Origin: Hoylesella nanceiensis DSM 19126 = JCM 15639
GTDB lineage: Bacteria; Bacteroidota; Bacteroidia; Bacteroidales; Bacteroidaceae
Direction: 5' to 3'
NCBI RefSeq assembly: GCF_000379965.1
Contig: NZ_KB904328.1
Coordinates: forward strand, 186,001 to 250,000
DNA: 64,000 nucleotides
This document shows, piece after piece, positions 38,842 through 48,618 of this stretch. The position numbers were made by a program, and so were the translations under genes. A model generated the notes under the pieces. It worked only from the letters and a program-made list of their open reading frames with translations, was not told where the DNA came from and ran no database searches. Within the stretch, counting starts at the first letter, position 1; the number at the start of each line of letters is the position of its first letter.

Positions 38842-38994
38842 CTAATAAACTAATCTATTTTCACTATTCTTTTTAAAACCTAAACTCTTTTGAATCGAAG
38901 TACATTCTTCTTGTCGGTTCCTTCGAACGATATTGAAGACGACTTGCCGTGTGCTTGTGTTCTTCCTACATTCGAAATGCAGATACACTCGCAT
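38842..38994 (-). CDS. Candidate 50-residue basic peptide between GH97 and its regulator
   Basis: The frame begins MRVYLHFECRKNTSTRQVVF and ends KKNSENRLVY, with 2 Cys and many Lys/Arg. It has a -7 box (TATATTTG, 39018-39011) just upstream and a terminator just downstream, making a complete small transcription unit. The ATG lies in a sequence resembling a 22-bp repeat unit (GCATTGCTTTTA). No family recognised. The transcript could instead be a non-coding RNA or an attenuated leader of the GH97 gene. Confidence 0.4.
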   Translation of the reverse strand: MRVYLHFECRKNTSTRQVVFNIVRRNRQEECTSIQKSLGFKKNSENRLVY

Positions 38995-39010
38995 TGCTTT
39001 TAATACAGTG

Positions 39011-39018
39011 CAAATATA
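39011..39018 (-). promoter_or_regulatory. -7 box of the small unit upstream of GH97
   Basis: TATATTTG on the minus strand (CAAATATA on plus), 17 bases before the small ATG at 38994. No exact -33 TTTG. Confidence 0.45.
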
Positions 39019-39163
39019 AAATATAAATCGGTTAAATACATCATTGAGTATAGGTAAAGTAGAATTATGTATTTTAAGTAAAGATATAAAATACTGATAT
39101 TTAGATCTTTATATAACAATTAGATTTTACTTAAAGTAGAATATTTTATTTAAAAAGAATTCT

Positions 39164-39171
39164 TATCTTTG
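39164..39171 (+). promoter_or_regulatory. -7 box of the SusR-like regulator gene
   Basis: TATCTTTG, giving a leader of about 45 nt before ATG 39222. The upstream -33 region is AT-rich without exact TTTG. Confidence 0.55.
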
Positions 39172-39221
39172 CATTTAGAAGACTAAAAGAGCCTTTTTCA
39201 CCATAAAAACAAGTTTATCAC

Positions 39222-40910
39222 ATGCAAAAAGATTTGCTTTTCAATTGTCAAAACAAGTGGGTTATCGCACCCATCATATGCTTATTACTTTTTATTGCTC
39301 TACCCTTAGAGGCGAGGAACAAGAATATTTTGGCACAACTCGATAGCTTTATAAAGAAACGAGAATATTATGTAGAGCTAAAAGAACGCCAATTAGACCT
39401 ATTAAAGGCGTCGGCAAAGAGCTGTAACGATGATATGAAACGCCTAAAGCTATACAACGAGATCTACGATAACTATAATTCGTTTGTTTACGACTCTGCT
39501 ATGACCTACGTAAACAAAGGCTTTCAACTGGCAAAAGCCATCAACAACCCCTATTATATCACACTCAATCAATTGCACAAAGCACTGCTTTTGGGCACAA
39601 GAGGCTTTTATCACGAAGCCATTAGTAGTATTGCCGACATCAAACGAGAAGCACTCGAGCCACAACTGCGCTTTGAATACGACTTCACCCTATACAGAGT
39701 GTATGGCTTATGGGGCGAATATTGCACCGACAGTGAATATGCTTCACAATACGAAGCACTGAAAATTAAGAGTATTGAAGATGCTCTTGAGGTGGTTCAG
39801 AAAGAAACTGCCACCTATTATTATATGTTAGGCGAATATACCAACTACAAAGAGCGAGACATGGAGCATGCAGAAAAGTTCTATTTAGAGGCTCTTCGCC
39901 ACTCCACTCCATCGGATCGGCTTTACGCTTCGGCTGCTTTCATGGTGGCATATTGCAACACTGAGAATAAAGCGGTGTTCGAAGAATATCTTATTAAGGC
40001 GGCTATCAGTGACATTGTGCGCCCCACTAAAGACAATATTGCATTGCAAGACCTTGCCGTACACTTGCTCAATAACAACCCAAAGAATATTGAAAGGGCT
40101 GAAAAATACATCAATATTTCGATGGAAGACGCTCGTTTTTATAACAACCGATTAAGAACTTTCGAGATTTCGAGCAAACTTCCTATCATCACCTCAACGT
40201 ATAAAGAGGTGATTAACAAGCAAAACACGCATCGATTGATTATTATCGCCATCATTACGCTACTTTCTATCGGCATGATTATTTCGCTTATCTTTATTAT
40301 TCGACAAAATAATCTACTCAAAACTAACAAGAAAGAGCTGTCGAGCAACAACGAACTGCTACAAGAATTGAATGAGCGTTTGTTACAAACCAACAACAAA
40401 CGAGAGGAACTGGCAAAGCTTTACATTGGCTTGTGCGCTAAGTATATCGACAAACTGACGAAGTATCAGAGCACAGTGAAACGCAAAATTATGGCCAATA
40501 GGGTGAATGAATTGCTCACAAAGGTATCGTCTTCTCGTATGTCGGAAGAGGATGCTGCTGTGTTTATGGCTCGTTTCGACAAGGCATTTCTTGCCCTTTA
40601 CCCCTCGTTCATCGAAGAGTTGTCGGCACTTCTGCAACCTTCTGAGCAGGTATCGCTCGAAAGCGACGGAACGATGAGCACCAAACTGCGTATCTTTGCG
40701 CTGATTCGTTTGGGCATAAAAGAAAGTTCTGAGATTGCTACCCTACTGTTCTATTCGCCTCAAACCATTTATAACTATCGCTCGGCAATGAAGAAATCGG
40801 CTCTAAATCCTGAGACTTTTGAAGACGATGTGCGTCACCTTTGTGTCACGGTGCACAACAACAAGGAGGGGGAAAGCATAATCCTTCTTCATCAACTAAA
40901 TTGCAGCTGA
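39222..40910 (+). CDS. SusR-like membrane-bound transcription regulator (DUF6377 type)
   Basis: 562 residues. A signal-anchor (about 13-30), a periplasmic TPR-like helical region (about 35-330, e.g. YVNKGFQLAKAINNPYYITL), a membrane helix (about 335-358, IIIAIITLLSIGMIISLIFI), a coiled segment, then a cytoplasmic C-terminal part with a helix-turn-helix-like LGIKESSEIATLLFYSPQTI. This architecture fits Bacteroidetes DUF6377 regulators; SusR, the maltose-sensing activator of the sus genes, is described with a similar plan. Divergence from a SusB-like GH97 gene supports control of that gene. Family assignment is from memory. Confidence 0.7.
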   Translation: MQKDLLFNCQNKWVIAPIICLLLFIALPLEARNKNILAQLDSFIKKREYYVELKERQLDLLKASAKSCNDDMKRLKLYNEIYDNYNSFVYDSAMTYVNKGFQLAKAINNPYYITLNQLHKALLLGTRGFYHEAISSIADIKREALEPQLRFEYDFTLYRVYGLWGEYCTDSEYASQYEALKIKSIEDALEVVQKETATYYYMLGEYTNYKERDMEHAEKFYLEALRHSTPSDRLYASAAFMVAYCNTENKAVFEEYLIKAAISDIVRPTKDNIALQDLAVHLLNNNPKNIERAEKYINISMEDARFYNNRLRTFEISSKLPIITSTYKEVINKQNTHRLIIIAIITLLSIGMIISLIFIIRQNNLLKTNKKELSSNNELLQELNERLLQTNNKREELAKLYIGLCAKYIDKLTKYQSTVKRKIMANRVNELLTKVSSSRMSEEDAAVFMARFDKAFLALYPSFIEELSALLQPSEQVSLESDGTMSTKLRIFALIRLGIKESSEIATLLFYSPQTIYNYRSAMKKSALNPETFEDDVRHLCVTVHNNKEGESIILLHQLNCS

Positions 40911-40937
40911 TTGTACATTTCTGTGCATCACTCCACA

Positions 40938-41025
40938 AATAGCATTGCGTTTAGGGTGTAAAAGCAGTGAGTTTACAGTGCAAAAGCTATGGAATTAGAG
41001 GGTAAAAGCATTGAGTTTAGTCTGC
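40938..41025. repeat. 22-bp repeat array N, 4 units
   Basis: Units start at 40938 (AATAGC), 40960, 40982 and 41004. Units 2-4 match array M at 58 of 60 positions. It lies in the 3' region of the regulator gene, before the terminator. Confidence 0.92.
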
Positions 41026-41102
41026 AACTTCTGCAACTTCACTTTTAAATCGCAACTCTTCGCCCTTTAAATAGACGAAAGATGTTGTGCAAGACCAATA
41101 AA

Positions 41103-41139
41103 AAACTCTCGCAAAAGCCTATTGCTAATGCGAGAGTTT
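41103..41139. terminator. Bidirectional terminator between the regulator and fimbrillin genes
   Basis: AAACTCTCGC (41103-41112) pairs with GCGAGAGTTT (41130-41139), with A-run and T-rich flanks on the two sides. Confidence 0.8.
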
Positions 41140-41189
41140 CTATTATATTTAATTCTTAATAAATAAAACAAGGATTCTTAAAATCTTGC

Positions 41190-43064
41190 TTATCTGATTC
41201 CATTGAATGGAGCAAAGGTATCTTTTTGATCATCTGTGCTTACAAATACAGGACGAATAGTTTTTCCATAATGTATGTCTGCAACCGCCATATTAAAGCT
41301 ACCGCCAATTACTAAGTCCCAATTTCGAAGGTTTGCACCAGACTCTGTTGCCGACATATACATCGAATATGGATAAATTAGTTTTCTTCCCAATAAGTCA
41401 CGGTAAGTAACTTTAGGACTATTACGTCTACGGTTACCATTTAGTGGCAAGAACAATCCATGACCAAGACGCACTTCTTGGGTTACATCAGGAAGGTTAT
41501 AGAAGCTCTTCTTAAAGTTCAAGTTGGCTGCTTTCACTGCTGTTTGACCTGCTTTTACATCGCAGAAATACATTCCATATACCTTATTTCCCTTGTCAGT
41601 GTAGCAATATGCAGCCCAAGAGTTAACGTTTAACAAGCCTTCAAGCTCGGTTTTTTCAGGCATACGATACTTGTTATGCTTTTTAAAAGTATGATAATAA
41701 ACTATGTCTCCAGCCTTGACTTCATTATAATCCGTAGTTTCTCGGGCTAGAAGACGATCGCTCACATACCATTTTTTAGCAAGAGATTTATATATTGGCA
41801 TACTCTTTCCCTTATCAGAAGTAAAGTCAAGAGCTGTTTCTATCGCACCAAATCTAAACAAGTCGGTATTATTTACATTGTCTTCATAACCATCTTCAAA
41901 GAACTGAGAACCTACAACTGAAGCACCACCTCTTTGCTCTTTGTCTGCATAACGAGAGATCCACCATTGTGCTGGCGCAATTCCCCAATACTCTTGGTTG
42001 GTTGCTTTGTCCTTATAGTGAATGAAGTTACCTTTTGCCCATTGCACACCTGCTACGCTAACATAAGGCTTATCGGTTTCTTTTGCAGACACAGGAACAG
42101 ACTTGCTGGTGTAAATTTCACCCTCTTTAAACTCTTTTCCGTTCTTAACTTTTGCGATATAGTACTTGTTATTAGCAGCAACCATCACAGTTACATCTGT
42201 GTATCTACCTGGAATAATAGCTGCATAGAAAGTGTTAGAACCATTCATTTGGCTTCCATCTTTCTTTGCTAAAGTAACAGTTCCTGTTCCTTCTTGACCA
42301 TTATTTTCCCAGTTTCCTGTCTTAAGATCAAGCTGACCAGTTGGCTTTACACCAAGAATTGCAACATAATCAATATTACCGAAAGAAGCGTTTGCATCTT
42401 TATTTTTGAATGAAATAGCCCAAATAGCCACCTTTCTGCTCATGCTATTCACTGTCGCAGTTGCCTTACCATCTTTCAATTCTGTTACAGCTGCTCTACC
42501 ATATTGTAGGTCGTATAGCTTACCAAGGCTTTCTAAAGTTCCTTCTTGTTGTGAGATGTTAACACCTAAACGCAAAGATGGCTTTTTACTTGGAACATAT
42601 TCGTCACCATCTTTCTCCATTGGTTCAATAATTTTATATACCTCTGTATCTTCAGAACGAACACTTGAACGAACCGAACCTTGCATATTTGTTTGCAAAG
42701 CATTACCTGGATATAAGAAAGCAAGCTCTTGTCCTTTAGCTAAAGAGCCTTCGATTTCACCTCTTAAGCGTGCGCTTTTAGCACCACTTGGTAAGCCTGA
42801 AGGACTTAAGAATGAATATGATGTTAAGCGAGTATCAGGGTTTGTAACCTGATAAACTAAGAAATTTTCTCCATCTTCCCAATAAGATACTACCTTATTG
42901 TTGTCTACTTTTAAAGAACGAGTCTCTGGTGAGCCTACGTTTACAGTTAATTCGTACTTTGGCAAGCCGTTGTTGCTTGCTTTTTCGTCATTAATAGTGT
43001 CAGAACAACTTGCAAACGACAATGCGAATGCTGCTGTTGCAACTAATGTTAGTATTCTATTCAT
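41190..43064 (-). CDS. Fimbrillin-like lipoprotein
   Basis: 624 residues. The signal peptide ends in the lipobox LSFASCSD, so it is anchored by lipid, probably at the surface. The start of the mature chain (YELTVNVGSPETRS, VSYWEDGENFLVYQV) and FYAAIIPGRYTDVTVMVAAN are typical of fimbrillin-family (Mfa-like) beta domains. The C-terminal third (VQWAKGNFIHYKDKATNQEY, WWISRYADKEQRGG, TIRPVFVST) resembles the FISUMP-like tail common in these proteins. It is preceded by a 48-residue acidic-tailed peptide gene, as is the fimbrillin gene at 10.3 kb. Confidence 0.78.
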   Translation of the reverse strand: MNRILTLVATAAFALSFASCSDTINDEKASNNGLPKYELTVNVGSPETRSLKVDNNKVVSYWEDGENFLVYQVTNPDTRLTSYSFLSPSGLPSGAKSARLRGEIEGSLAKGQELAFLYPGNALQTNMQGSVRSSVRSEDTEVYKIIEPMEKDGDEYVPSKKPSLRLGVNISQQEGTLESLGKLYDLQYGRAAVTELKDGKATATVNSMSRKVAIWAISFKNKDANASFGNIDYVAILGVKPTGQLDLKTGNWENNGQEGTGTVTLAKKDGSQMNGSNTFYAAIIPGRYTDVTVMVAANNKYYIAKVKNGKEFKEGEIYTSKSVPVSAKETDKPYVSVAGVQWAKGNFIHYKDKATNQEYWGIAPAQWWISRYADKEQRGGASVVGSQFFEDGYEDNVNNTDLFRFGAIETALDFTSDKGKSMPIYKSLAKKWYVSDRLLARETTDYNEVKAGDIVYYHTFKKHNKYRMPEKTELEGLLNVNSWAAYCYTDKGNKVYGMYFCDVKAGQTAVKAANLNFKKSFYNLPDVTQEVRLGHGLFLPLNGNRRRNSPKVTYRDLLGRKLIYPYSMYMSATESGANLRNWDLVIGGSFNMAVADIHYGKTIRPVFVSTDDQKDTFAPFNGIR

Positions 43065-43228
43065 ACCCTGTTTATTTTTTCTTTCTACTTTAAATTAGTA
43101 ACTTCTCTTCTTTAGACTCATTGCCATTAGCAATAAAAAGAGCCACACAAGAGTGAGAAACTACATTGTTTATAAAATAAGATTTTTGAGTTGAATGCCT
43201 AATGAGGCATTGTTTAATTTAAAATTCA

Positions 43229-43375
43229 CTACCTACCAGGTTCTTCGAATTCGATTTCAGAACCTTCTACTGGATCTGATGTTCCAACATTGATACCTGT
43301 TGCTGCCAACAAGGGTTGTTCCTCGAATGCATAAAAACGAATTGTAGGAGCAACATAAAATGCTTTTTTGTTCAT
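43229..43375 (-). CDS. Small acidic-tailed peptide ahead of a fimbrillin gene (second copy)
   Basis: 48 residues: MNKKAFYVAPTIRFYAFEEQ, then PLLAATGINVGTSDPVEGSE and IEFEEPGR. It shares with the peptide at 9984-10163 a basic start with (F/Y)V(A/S)P, a LLAA(T/S) motif in the middle and an acidic tail. It is followed after 164 bp by the fimbrillin-like gene. A good promoter sits about 200 bp upstream. Function unknown. Confidence 0.65.
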   Translation of the reverse strand: MNKKAFYVAPTIRFYAFEEQPLLAATGINVGTSDPVEGSEIEFEEPGR

Positions 43376-43577
43376 TTTGTTTTCTTTTATTAATAACTTA
43401 TATTGTTTTGCTTTTGATATCTATCCATATTCTGGTTTTATCCCTTTAATAAAATACACTACATGCATATTATTAAAACATACAAAATATTACTTTTTTT
43501 TGCATTAAACCTCTTTATACAGGGAGTTTTTATTATTAAAATTGCATACTCTATGGGCAATTATCCTTAAAACGATG

Positions 43578-43610
43578 CAAAATTACAACAAAAAACTCAA
43601 TACTTCCAAA
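43578..43610 (-). promoter_or_regulatory. Promoter of the small peptide/fimbrillin pair
   Basis: Minus strand TTTG (43610-43607), 21 bases, TAATTTTG (43585-43578). It predicts a leader of about 195 nt, long enough to hold regulatory structure. Confidence 0.6.
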
Positions 43611-43938
43611 TGTTTTATAGTTAAAAATAGATAACAATATTATTGAATGACGTAAATCAAAGAAATGAAATTAAGAAACGAATAAATACTCTAAATTGCA
43701 CAATACCAATACAATAAGGAGTTAATATCAAATATTTTAACATAATCTTTATAATTATTACACTTTAAGAATATTAAGATTATAGGCGTTTTTTTACCTT
43801 AAAATTACCTTACGCAACACAAATAAGGAAAAAGGGAACAAAAAATTACACATTAACTACCTTATTATATATATTAGAAGACATTCTTCTTAAAATGCAG
43901 TCGACAAGAAAATAAAAGGGAAAAGAGGGCATAAAAAA
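43611..43938. other. Very AT-rich gap
   Basis: About 330 bp, strongly A+T, between the fimbrillin promoter and the terminator of the DsbA-like gene. No gene, repeat or clear regulatory site seen. Confidence 0.4.
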
Positions 43939-43973
43939 ACTTGCTACATTGTTTTTATAACAACATAGCAAGT
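43939..43973 (-). terminator. Terminator of the DsbA-like gene
   Basis: ACTTGCTA (43939-43946) pairs with TAGCAAGT (43966-43973), extended by ATTGTT/AACAAC. On the minus strand it is followed by TTTTTTTAT. Confidence 0.75.
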
Positions 43974-43985
43974 GATGTGTATTTC

Positions 43986-44073
43986 AAAAGGACTGCTATT
44001 TCCATGCAATTACTATCCTTTTAGCATGCAAAGTCAATGCTTTTACACTGCAATTGCAGTGCTTTTTAATTCT
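43986..44073. repeat. 22-bp repeat array O, 4 units
   Basis: Units start at 43986, 44008 (AATTAC), 44030 and 44052 (AATTGC). It lies between the DsbA-like stop codon and that gene's terminator, so it should be transcribed. Confidence 0.85.
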
Positions 44074-44075
44074 AA

Positions 44076-44978
44076 TTAGCCCAAAGTGCAAACGCCAGTG
44101 GTGAGGTCGCACGACATAGTTTTCGATGGTCTAACAACGAAAAAGCTTGTTCCTGCGGTTTTCTTTTGCAACAATCCCGACTCAAGAAGGGGCTCAATAG
44201 CTTTCTCAACCTCTTCAATAGTTGCCAAATTGAACGCTAAGCGAATTTCTTCTGCAGCCATCTTGGGGTGCTCTTGCATAAAGGTGAGGAGCGACTCGGG
44301 TGTGAATTGCACCCCTGTAGGAGTGAGATTGCCTTTAGAAATAGCCTTTACGACAGCCGAAAGCTCTTCGTATGTGCGATAACTCTTCAACTTCATGGTC
44401 TTACCTTCATATTCAAAGAAGAATGTAGGGAAGTATTCTATATCGCTCGAAGCGGTTAATTGGAAGTCTTCTTCGAACTTCTTTTGAGCCGATCCGTCGT
44501 TCATGTGCTCTAAAAAGGCAGCAATGTCGATTCCTGTTTCGTCGGCAATATTCATTAATTCGCCTTCGTCTAAGATGTCTCTACGCTCTGCAAAGGCTGC
44601 AGCACGCAAGTTATAGAGAAACAAGTCGGCAAGATCTGGAGCGGCAAGTTGCGCTGCTTTGTAGGCAATATTAGAGAGAAAAGAAGATGCTTTTTGCTCT
44701 GAATAGATCTCAACTCCATTCATATCCACGGGCATGTGATGCTTCTTCTCTGATTCTACGGTGTGTTCTACTACCTCTTTGTTAAAGTTGGCATAGTAAT
44801 CGCTCACTGATTGCGATTCGGGACGCTCTTTATTTAAATCTTCTACCAATCCTCCCATAATGCTATCGAATTCGATTTGCTGTGGGAAATGGGTTTCTAA
44901 CTTACGCAAAAAGGGTTCTTCTCCCCAACACCAAGGGCACAAGGGGTCGGTAAATATGGTAATCTTTACTTTCGACAT
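44076..44978 (-). CDS. DsbA family (FrnE-like) thioredoxin-fold protein
   Basis: 300 residues from ATG 44978 (MSKVKITIFTDPLCPWCWGE); an earlier in-frame start adds 15 residues of unlikely sequence. The thioredoxin-fold active site is CPWC (Cys14, Cys17), with a helical insertion and a second half resuming at DIEYFPTFFFEYEGKTMKLK (cis-Pro loop). No signal peptide, so it acts in the cytoplasm, unlike true periplasmic DsbA. The last 100 residues add a small helical domain. Predicted oxidoreductase, substrate unknown. Confidence 0.87.
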   Translation of the reverse strand: MSKVKITIFTDPLCPWCWGEEPFLRKLETHFPQQIEFDSIMGGLVEDLNKERPESQSVSDYYANFNKEVVEHTVESEKKHHMPVDMNGVEIYSEQKASSFLSNIAYKAAQLAAPDLADLFLYNLRAAAFAERRDILDEGELMNIADETGIDIAAFLEHMNDGSAQKKFEEDFQLTASSDIEYFPTFFFEYEGKTMKLKSYRTYEELSAVVKAISKGNLTPTGVQFTPESLLTFMQEHPKMAAEEIRLAFNLATIEEVEKAIEPLLESGLLQKKTAGTSFFVVRPSKTMSCDLTTGVCTLG

Positions 44979-45181
44979 ATCATTACTTATTTTATAATTA
45001 ACTTTTAGTTGGTTTATTATCAATCTGTTTATATCATTAAGTCATCAAACACCATGCCAAAATAAAGAAATAAATGCCCTGCTTGTTGATATATCTTTGT
45101 TTGCAATGTCCTTCTCGTAGATTGATTTTCTCTATCAAAATAAAAGAAGAAGGAAGGTCAAACATATAAAAACAAGTGTAT

Positions 45182-45209
45182 GTTGTAGCCCTTAAAACAA
45201 AGCTACAAC
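45182..45209 (-). terminator. Weak hairpin downstream of upp
   Basis: GTTGTAGC (45182-45189) pairs with GCTACAAC (45202-45209). The T-run is not immediate, so termination is uncertain. Confidence 0.4.
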
Positions 45210-45244
45210 ACAATAACTTTTCGACTGTTTTTACCTAAAAGCAA

Positions 45245-45904
45245 TTATAGCTTACCGCCATAGCATAGGTCTCCAGCATCACCAAAGCCGGGAACGATAT
45301 ACTTATGCTCGTTAAGTCCTTCGTCGATAGCTGCACACCACACGGTAGTTTCAGCGTCGGGGAAAGTCTTTCTGATGTGTTCTATGCCCTCTGGACATGC
45401 AATTACACACGCAACATGCACACATTTAGGAGTTCCTTTGGTTAAAATTGCTTTGTAACCCATCTCCATCGATCCGCCTGTCGCAAGCATTGGATCGGCA
45501 ATAATCAATGTTTTCCCGTCGATATCAGGTGTTGCCAAGTACTCAACATGAATACCAACGTTGTGATGTTCTGCGTCGGTATATTCACGATATGCACTTA
45601 CAAAGGCGTTTCCTGCATGATCGAAAACATTTAAAAAGCCGTTATGAAAAGGTAAACCAGCACGAAATATAGTTGCAAGGACAACCTTGTCGGTGGGCAA
45701 ATTCACTGTAGCTTCGCCAAGAGGAGTGGTTACTTTGGTTGGTGCATAATCTAAAGTTTTTGAAATTTCAAAAGCTTCGAACTCGCCAATGCGTTGAATG
45801 TTGTTTCTAAAAAGGAAACGGTTCTTTTGATAATCCACATCTCTCATCTCTGCCATGTATTGGTTGATGATCGAATTTTGCTCACTTAAGTTAACTATCT
45901 TCAT
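45245..45904 (-). CDS. upp: Uracil phosphoribosyltransferase
   Basis: 219 residues. It salvages uracil to UMP with PRPP. The PRPP-binding motif is LIIADPMLATGGSMEMG; the uracil-binding C-terminus is YIVPGFGDAGDLCYGGKL. Also ATIFRAGLPFHNGFLNVF. Soluble and full length. A minus-strand -7-like box, TAATTTTG (46096-46089), suggests a long leader of about 180 nt. It is divergent from pckA. Confidence 0.95.
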   Translation of the reverse strand: MKIVNLSEQNSIINQYMAEMRDVDYQKNRFLFRNNIQRIGEFEAFEISKTLDYAPTKVTTPLGEATVNLPTDKVVLATIFRAGLPFHNGFLNVFDHAGNAFVSAYREYTDAEHHNVGIHVEYLATPDIDGKTLIIADPMLATGGSMEMGYKAILTKGTPKCVHVACVIACPEGIEHIRKTFPDAETTVWCAAIDEGLNEHKYIVPGFGDAGDLCYGGKL

Positions 45905-46417
45905 GTTTATTGGTGTTTAAAATATCTTTCTATACACTTCGATAGGCTTCGTATTGCTACACAAGGACTTAGTTCTTACGTCATAAATTACACAACAAAA
46001 ACTCACGTTTGCACTTTTAAATCATCTAAAAATCTATTCTGTCGCAAAAGGTAAGACCGTCCTTTTTTACAATAGGCCTAATTGGATGCAAAATTAAAAA
46101 AAATAAATTGAACTGCAACAACAAAATAAAAGAATAAACAAAAGAAAACTACTATTTTTTATTTCTTTTCATTTGTCGAGCAAGACTGACTGCCCTTAAA
46201 TGATGAGTGCATCTTTCTGCTTTTTCACCTATATATATTTAGGAACACAAAATGAAGGCATCAGAAAAATGAAATAATTTAGATCAAATGAGAGATAAAT
46301 TGAAATTAGAAATCATCAATTTGGCAAGTACAATTTACAAAAGGGCGCAAAGGTACTAATTTTCAGTTTCTTTAACCAATAAAAACGCCTAATAAGGGTA
46401 ATTTTATGGTTTCTATC
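45905..46417. other. Gap between upp and pckA
   Basis: AT-rich. It holds the probable upp -7 box (46089-46096, minus) and nothing else I can support. Confidence 0.4.
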
Positions 46418-46448
46418 TTTGCTCGTTTAGGTAAAATCGCTAACTTTG
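46418..46448 (+). promoter_or_regulatory. Strong promoter of pckA
   Basis: TTTG (46418-46421), 19 bases, TAACTTTG (46441-46448): a consensus -33/-7 pair with a leader of about 50 nt. Confidence 0.8.
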
Positions 46449-46504
46449 TAGCACAATAATAACAAAGTAGAAACATTTTATTTTAAAACAAATACATTAT
46501 AACA

Positions 46505-48118
46505 ATGGCAAAGTTTGACAAGTCAGTACTCGAAAAGTACGGTATTACAGGTACAACAGAAGTTGTTTACAACCCTTCATATGAAGTGTTGTTTGAAGAA
46601 GAAACAAAAGAAAGCTTAGTAGGATTTGAAAGAGGCCAAGAGACAGAACTTGGTGCTGTGAACGTTAAAACTGGTGTTTACACTGGTCGTTCTCCTAAAG
46701 ATAAGTTCATTGTTGATGACGCAACATCACACGATACAGTATGGTGGACAACTCCAGAGTATCCAAATGACAACCATCCAGCATCTCAAGAAGCTTGGAA
46801 TGTTGTTAACGACTTAGCTAAAAAAGAACTTTCTAACAAGCGTTTATTCGTTGTTGATGGTTTCTGTGGTGCTAATAAAGACACAAGAATGAAGATTCGT
46901 TTCATCGTGGAAGTTGCTTGGCAAGCTCACTTTGTAACAAATATGTTCATCAAACCAGCTAATCAAGAAGAACTAGATCAAGAACCAGACTTCATCGTTT
47001 ACAACGCTTCTAAAGCTAAAGTTGAAAACTATAAGGAGCTAGGTCTTAACTCAGAGACAGCTGTTGTATTCAATGTTACAACAAGAGAACAAATCATTTT
47101 GAACACATGGTATGGTGGTGAAATGAAGAAAGGTATGTTCTCTATGATGAACTACTTCCTTCCTTTGAAGGGTATTGCATCAATGCACTGCTCTGCTAAC
47201 ACAGACATGGAAGGCAAGAACACAGCTATCTTCTTCGGATTATCAGGTACAGGTAAGACAACTCTTTCAACAGATCCTAAACGTTTGCTTATCGGTGACG
47301 ACGAACATGGATGGGATGACAATGGTGTATTCAACTTCGAAGGTGGTTGCTATGCTAAAGTTATCAACCTAGATAAAGAGTCTGAGCCAGACATCTATCG
47401 TGCAATCCGTCGTGATGCATTGCTAGAAAACGTTACAGTTGACGCTAATGGTAAGATCGATTTCACAGATAAGAGCACAACAGAAAACACTCGTGTATCT
47501 TATCCTATCAACCACATTGATAACATTGTTAAGCCTATTTCAGCAGGTCCTGCAGCTAAACAAGTTATCTTCTTAAGTGCTGATGCGTTCGGAGTGCTTC
47601 CTCCAGTATCAATCTTAACACCAGAACAAACAAAATATTACTTCCTTTCAGGTTTCACAGCTAAGCTAGCTGGTACAGAAAGAGGTATTACTGAACCAAC
47701 TCCAACATTCTCTGCATGTTTCGGTCAAGCATTCCTTGAATTGCATCCAACAAAATATGCTGAAGAACTAGTTAAGAAAATGGAGAAGAACGGTGCTAAG
47801 GCATACTTGGTAAATACAGGTTGGAACGGTACAGGTAAGCGTATTTCTATTAAGGATACACGTGGTATCATCGACGGAATCCTTAGCGGTGACATCAACT
47901 CTGCACCAACTAAGAAGCTTCCTATCTTCGACTTCGAGATCCCAACTCAACTAGAAGGTGTTGCAACAGAAATCCTTGATCCTCGTGATACATATGCTGA
48001 TGCAGCAGAATGGACTAAGAAGGCAGAAGACCTAGCAGCTCGTTTCATCAAGAACTTCAAGAAATATGAAGGCAACGAAGCTGGTAAAGCTCTTGTAGCA
48101 GCTGGTCCTCAACTATAA
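46505..48118 (+). CDS. pckA: Phosphoenolpyruvate carboxykinase (ATP)
   Basis: 537 residues. It interconverts oxaloacetate and PEP; in Bacteroidales it often runs toward oxaloacetate in the succinate/propionate fermentation route. Signatures: [16 protein letters not shown], the kinase-1a P-loop [20 protein letters not shown], then [20 protein letters not shown] and [13 protein letters not shown]. It has a consensus promoter and a strong terminator and is a single-gene unit. Codon choice looks more biased than in neighbouring genes, as expected for high expression. Confidence 0.97.
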   Translation: MAKFDKSVLEKYGITGTTEVVYNPSYEVLFEEETKESLVGFERGQETELGAVNVKTGVYTGRSPKDKFIVDDATSHDTVWWTTPEYPNDNHPASQEAWNVVNDLAKKELSNKRLFVVDGFCGANKDTRMKIRFIVEVAWQAHFVTNMFIKPANQEELDQEPDFIVYNASKAKVENYKELGLNSETAVVFNVTTREQIILNTWYGGEMKKGMFSMMNYFLPLKGIASMHCSANTDMEGKNTAIFFGLSGTGKTTLSTDPKRLLIGDDEHGWDDNGVFNFEGGCYAKVINLDKESEPDIYRAIRRDALLENVTVDANGKIDFTDKSTTENTRVSYPINHIDNIVKPISAGPAAKQVIFLSADAFGVLPPVSILTPEQTKYYFLSGFTAKLAGTERGITEPTPTFSACFGQAFLELHPTKYAEELVKKMEKNGAKAYLVNTGWNGTGKRISIKDTRGIIDGILSGDINSAPTKKLPIFDFEIPTQLEGVATEILDPRDTYADAAEWTKKAEDLAARFIKNFKKYEGNEAGKALVAAGPQL

Positions 48119-48160
48119 AGAAGACACGATTAGGTGTTTCAATACATCTGATTTAACAAT

Positions 48161-48192
48161 AAAGGAGTTTGCTTTAAACGGCAAACTCCTTT
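48161..48192 (+). terminator. Terminator of pckA
   Basis: AAAGGAGTTTGC pairs perfectly with GCAAACTCCTTT (48181-48192), followed by TCTTTTAT. Confidence 0.88.
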
Positions 48193-48335
48193 TCTTTTAT
48201 ACTCCAATCAAAGCGCAACAAACCTTTTAAAGACTCCCTTAACAATTATACAGCCACACCCTTTATATCCTAAGAGATAAAGCTTTCCACCGCCACGACA
48301 TTCTCTTCCACAAATGGAAAGAATATTTAAAGAAG

Positions 48336-48489
48336 AGAAAACATTCCCTTCCACCGCAAAAGCTATCCTTTCAGCCCGTAATAACAATCCTTTTAAAACA
48401 CAATAGCGCCACTTTTACAATGCAATAGCAGTCCTTCTACAGCGCAATAGCATTGCTTTTACAACACAAGAGCAATGCCATTACAACCG
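48336..48489. repeat. 22-bp repeat array P, 7 units
   Basis: Units start at 48336 (weak), 48358, 48380, 48402, 48424, 48446 and 48468. Several are of the AATAGC type. It lies between the terminators of the convergent pckA and GH109-like genes. Confidence 0.87.
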
Positions 48490-48539
48490 AAACCCATAAC
48501 ACACCGAAGCAAGCCACAGCGTCATTAATATAAAAAAGA

Positions 48540-48580
48540 AAGGCTGCTGCTTCACCTTTGCGGTGAATAGCAGCAACCTT
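48540..48580 (-). terminator. Terminator of the GH109-like gene
   Basis: AAGGCTGCTGCTTCACC pairs with GGTGAATAGCAGCAACCTT around a TTTGC loop; T-rich sequence follows on the minus strand. Confidence 0.75.
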
Positions 48581-48618
48581 ATCACTAAAAAACTAATGAA
48601 TATGTGTTTTATAAAAAA

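Noticed and set aside
39578-39594. Repeat-like CAAAGCACTGCTTTTG inside the SusR-like gene
   Set aside because: A single unit without 22-bp neighbours, within an ordinary helical coding region.
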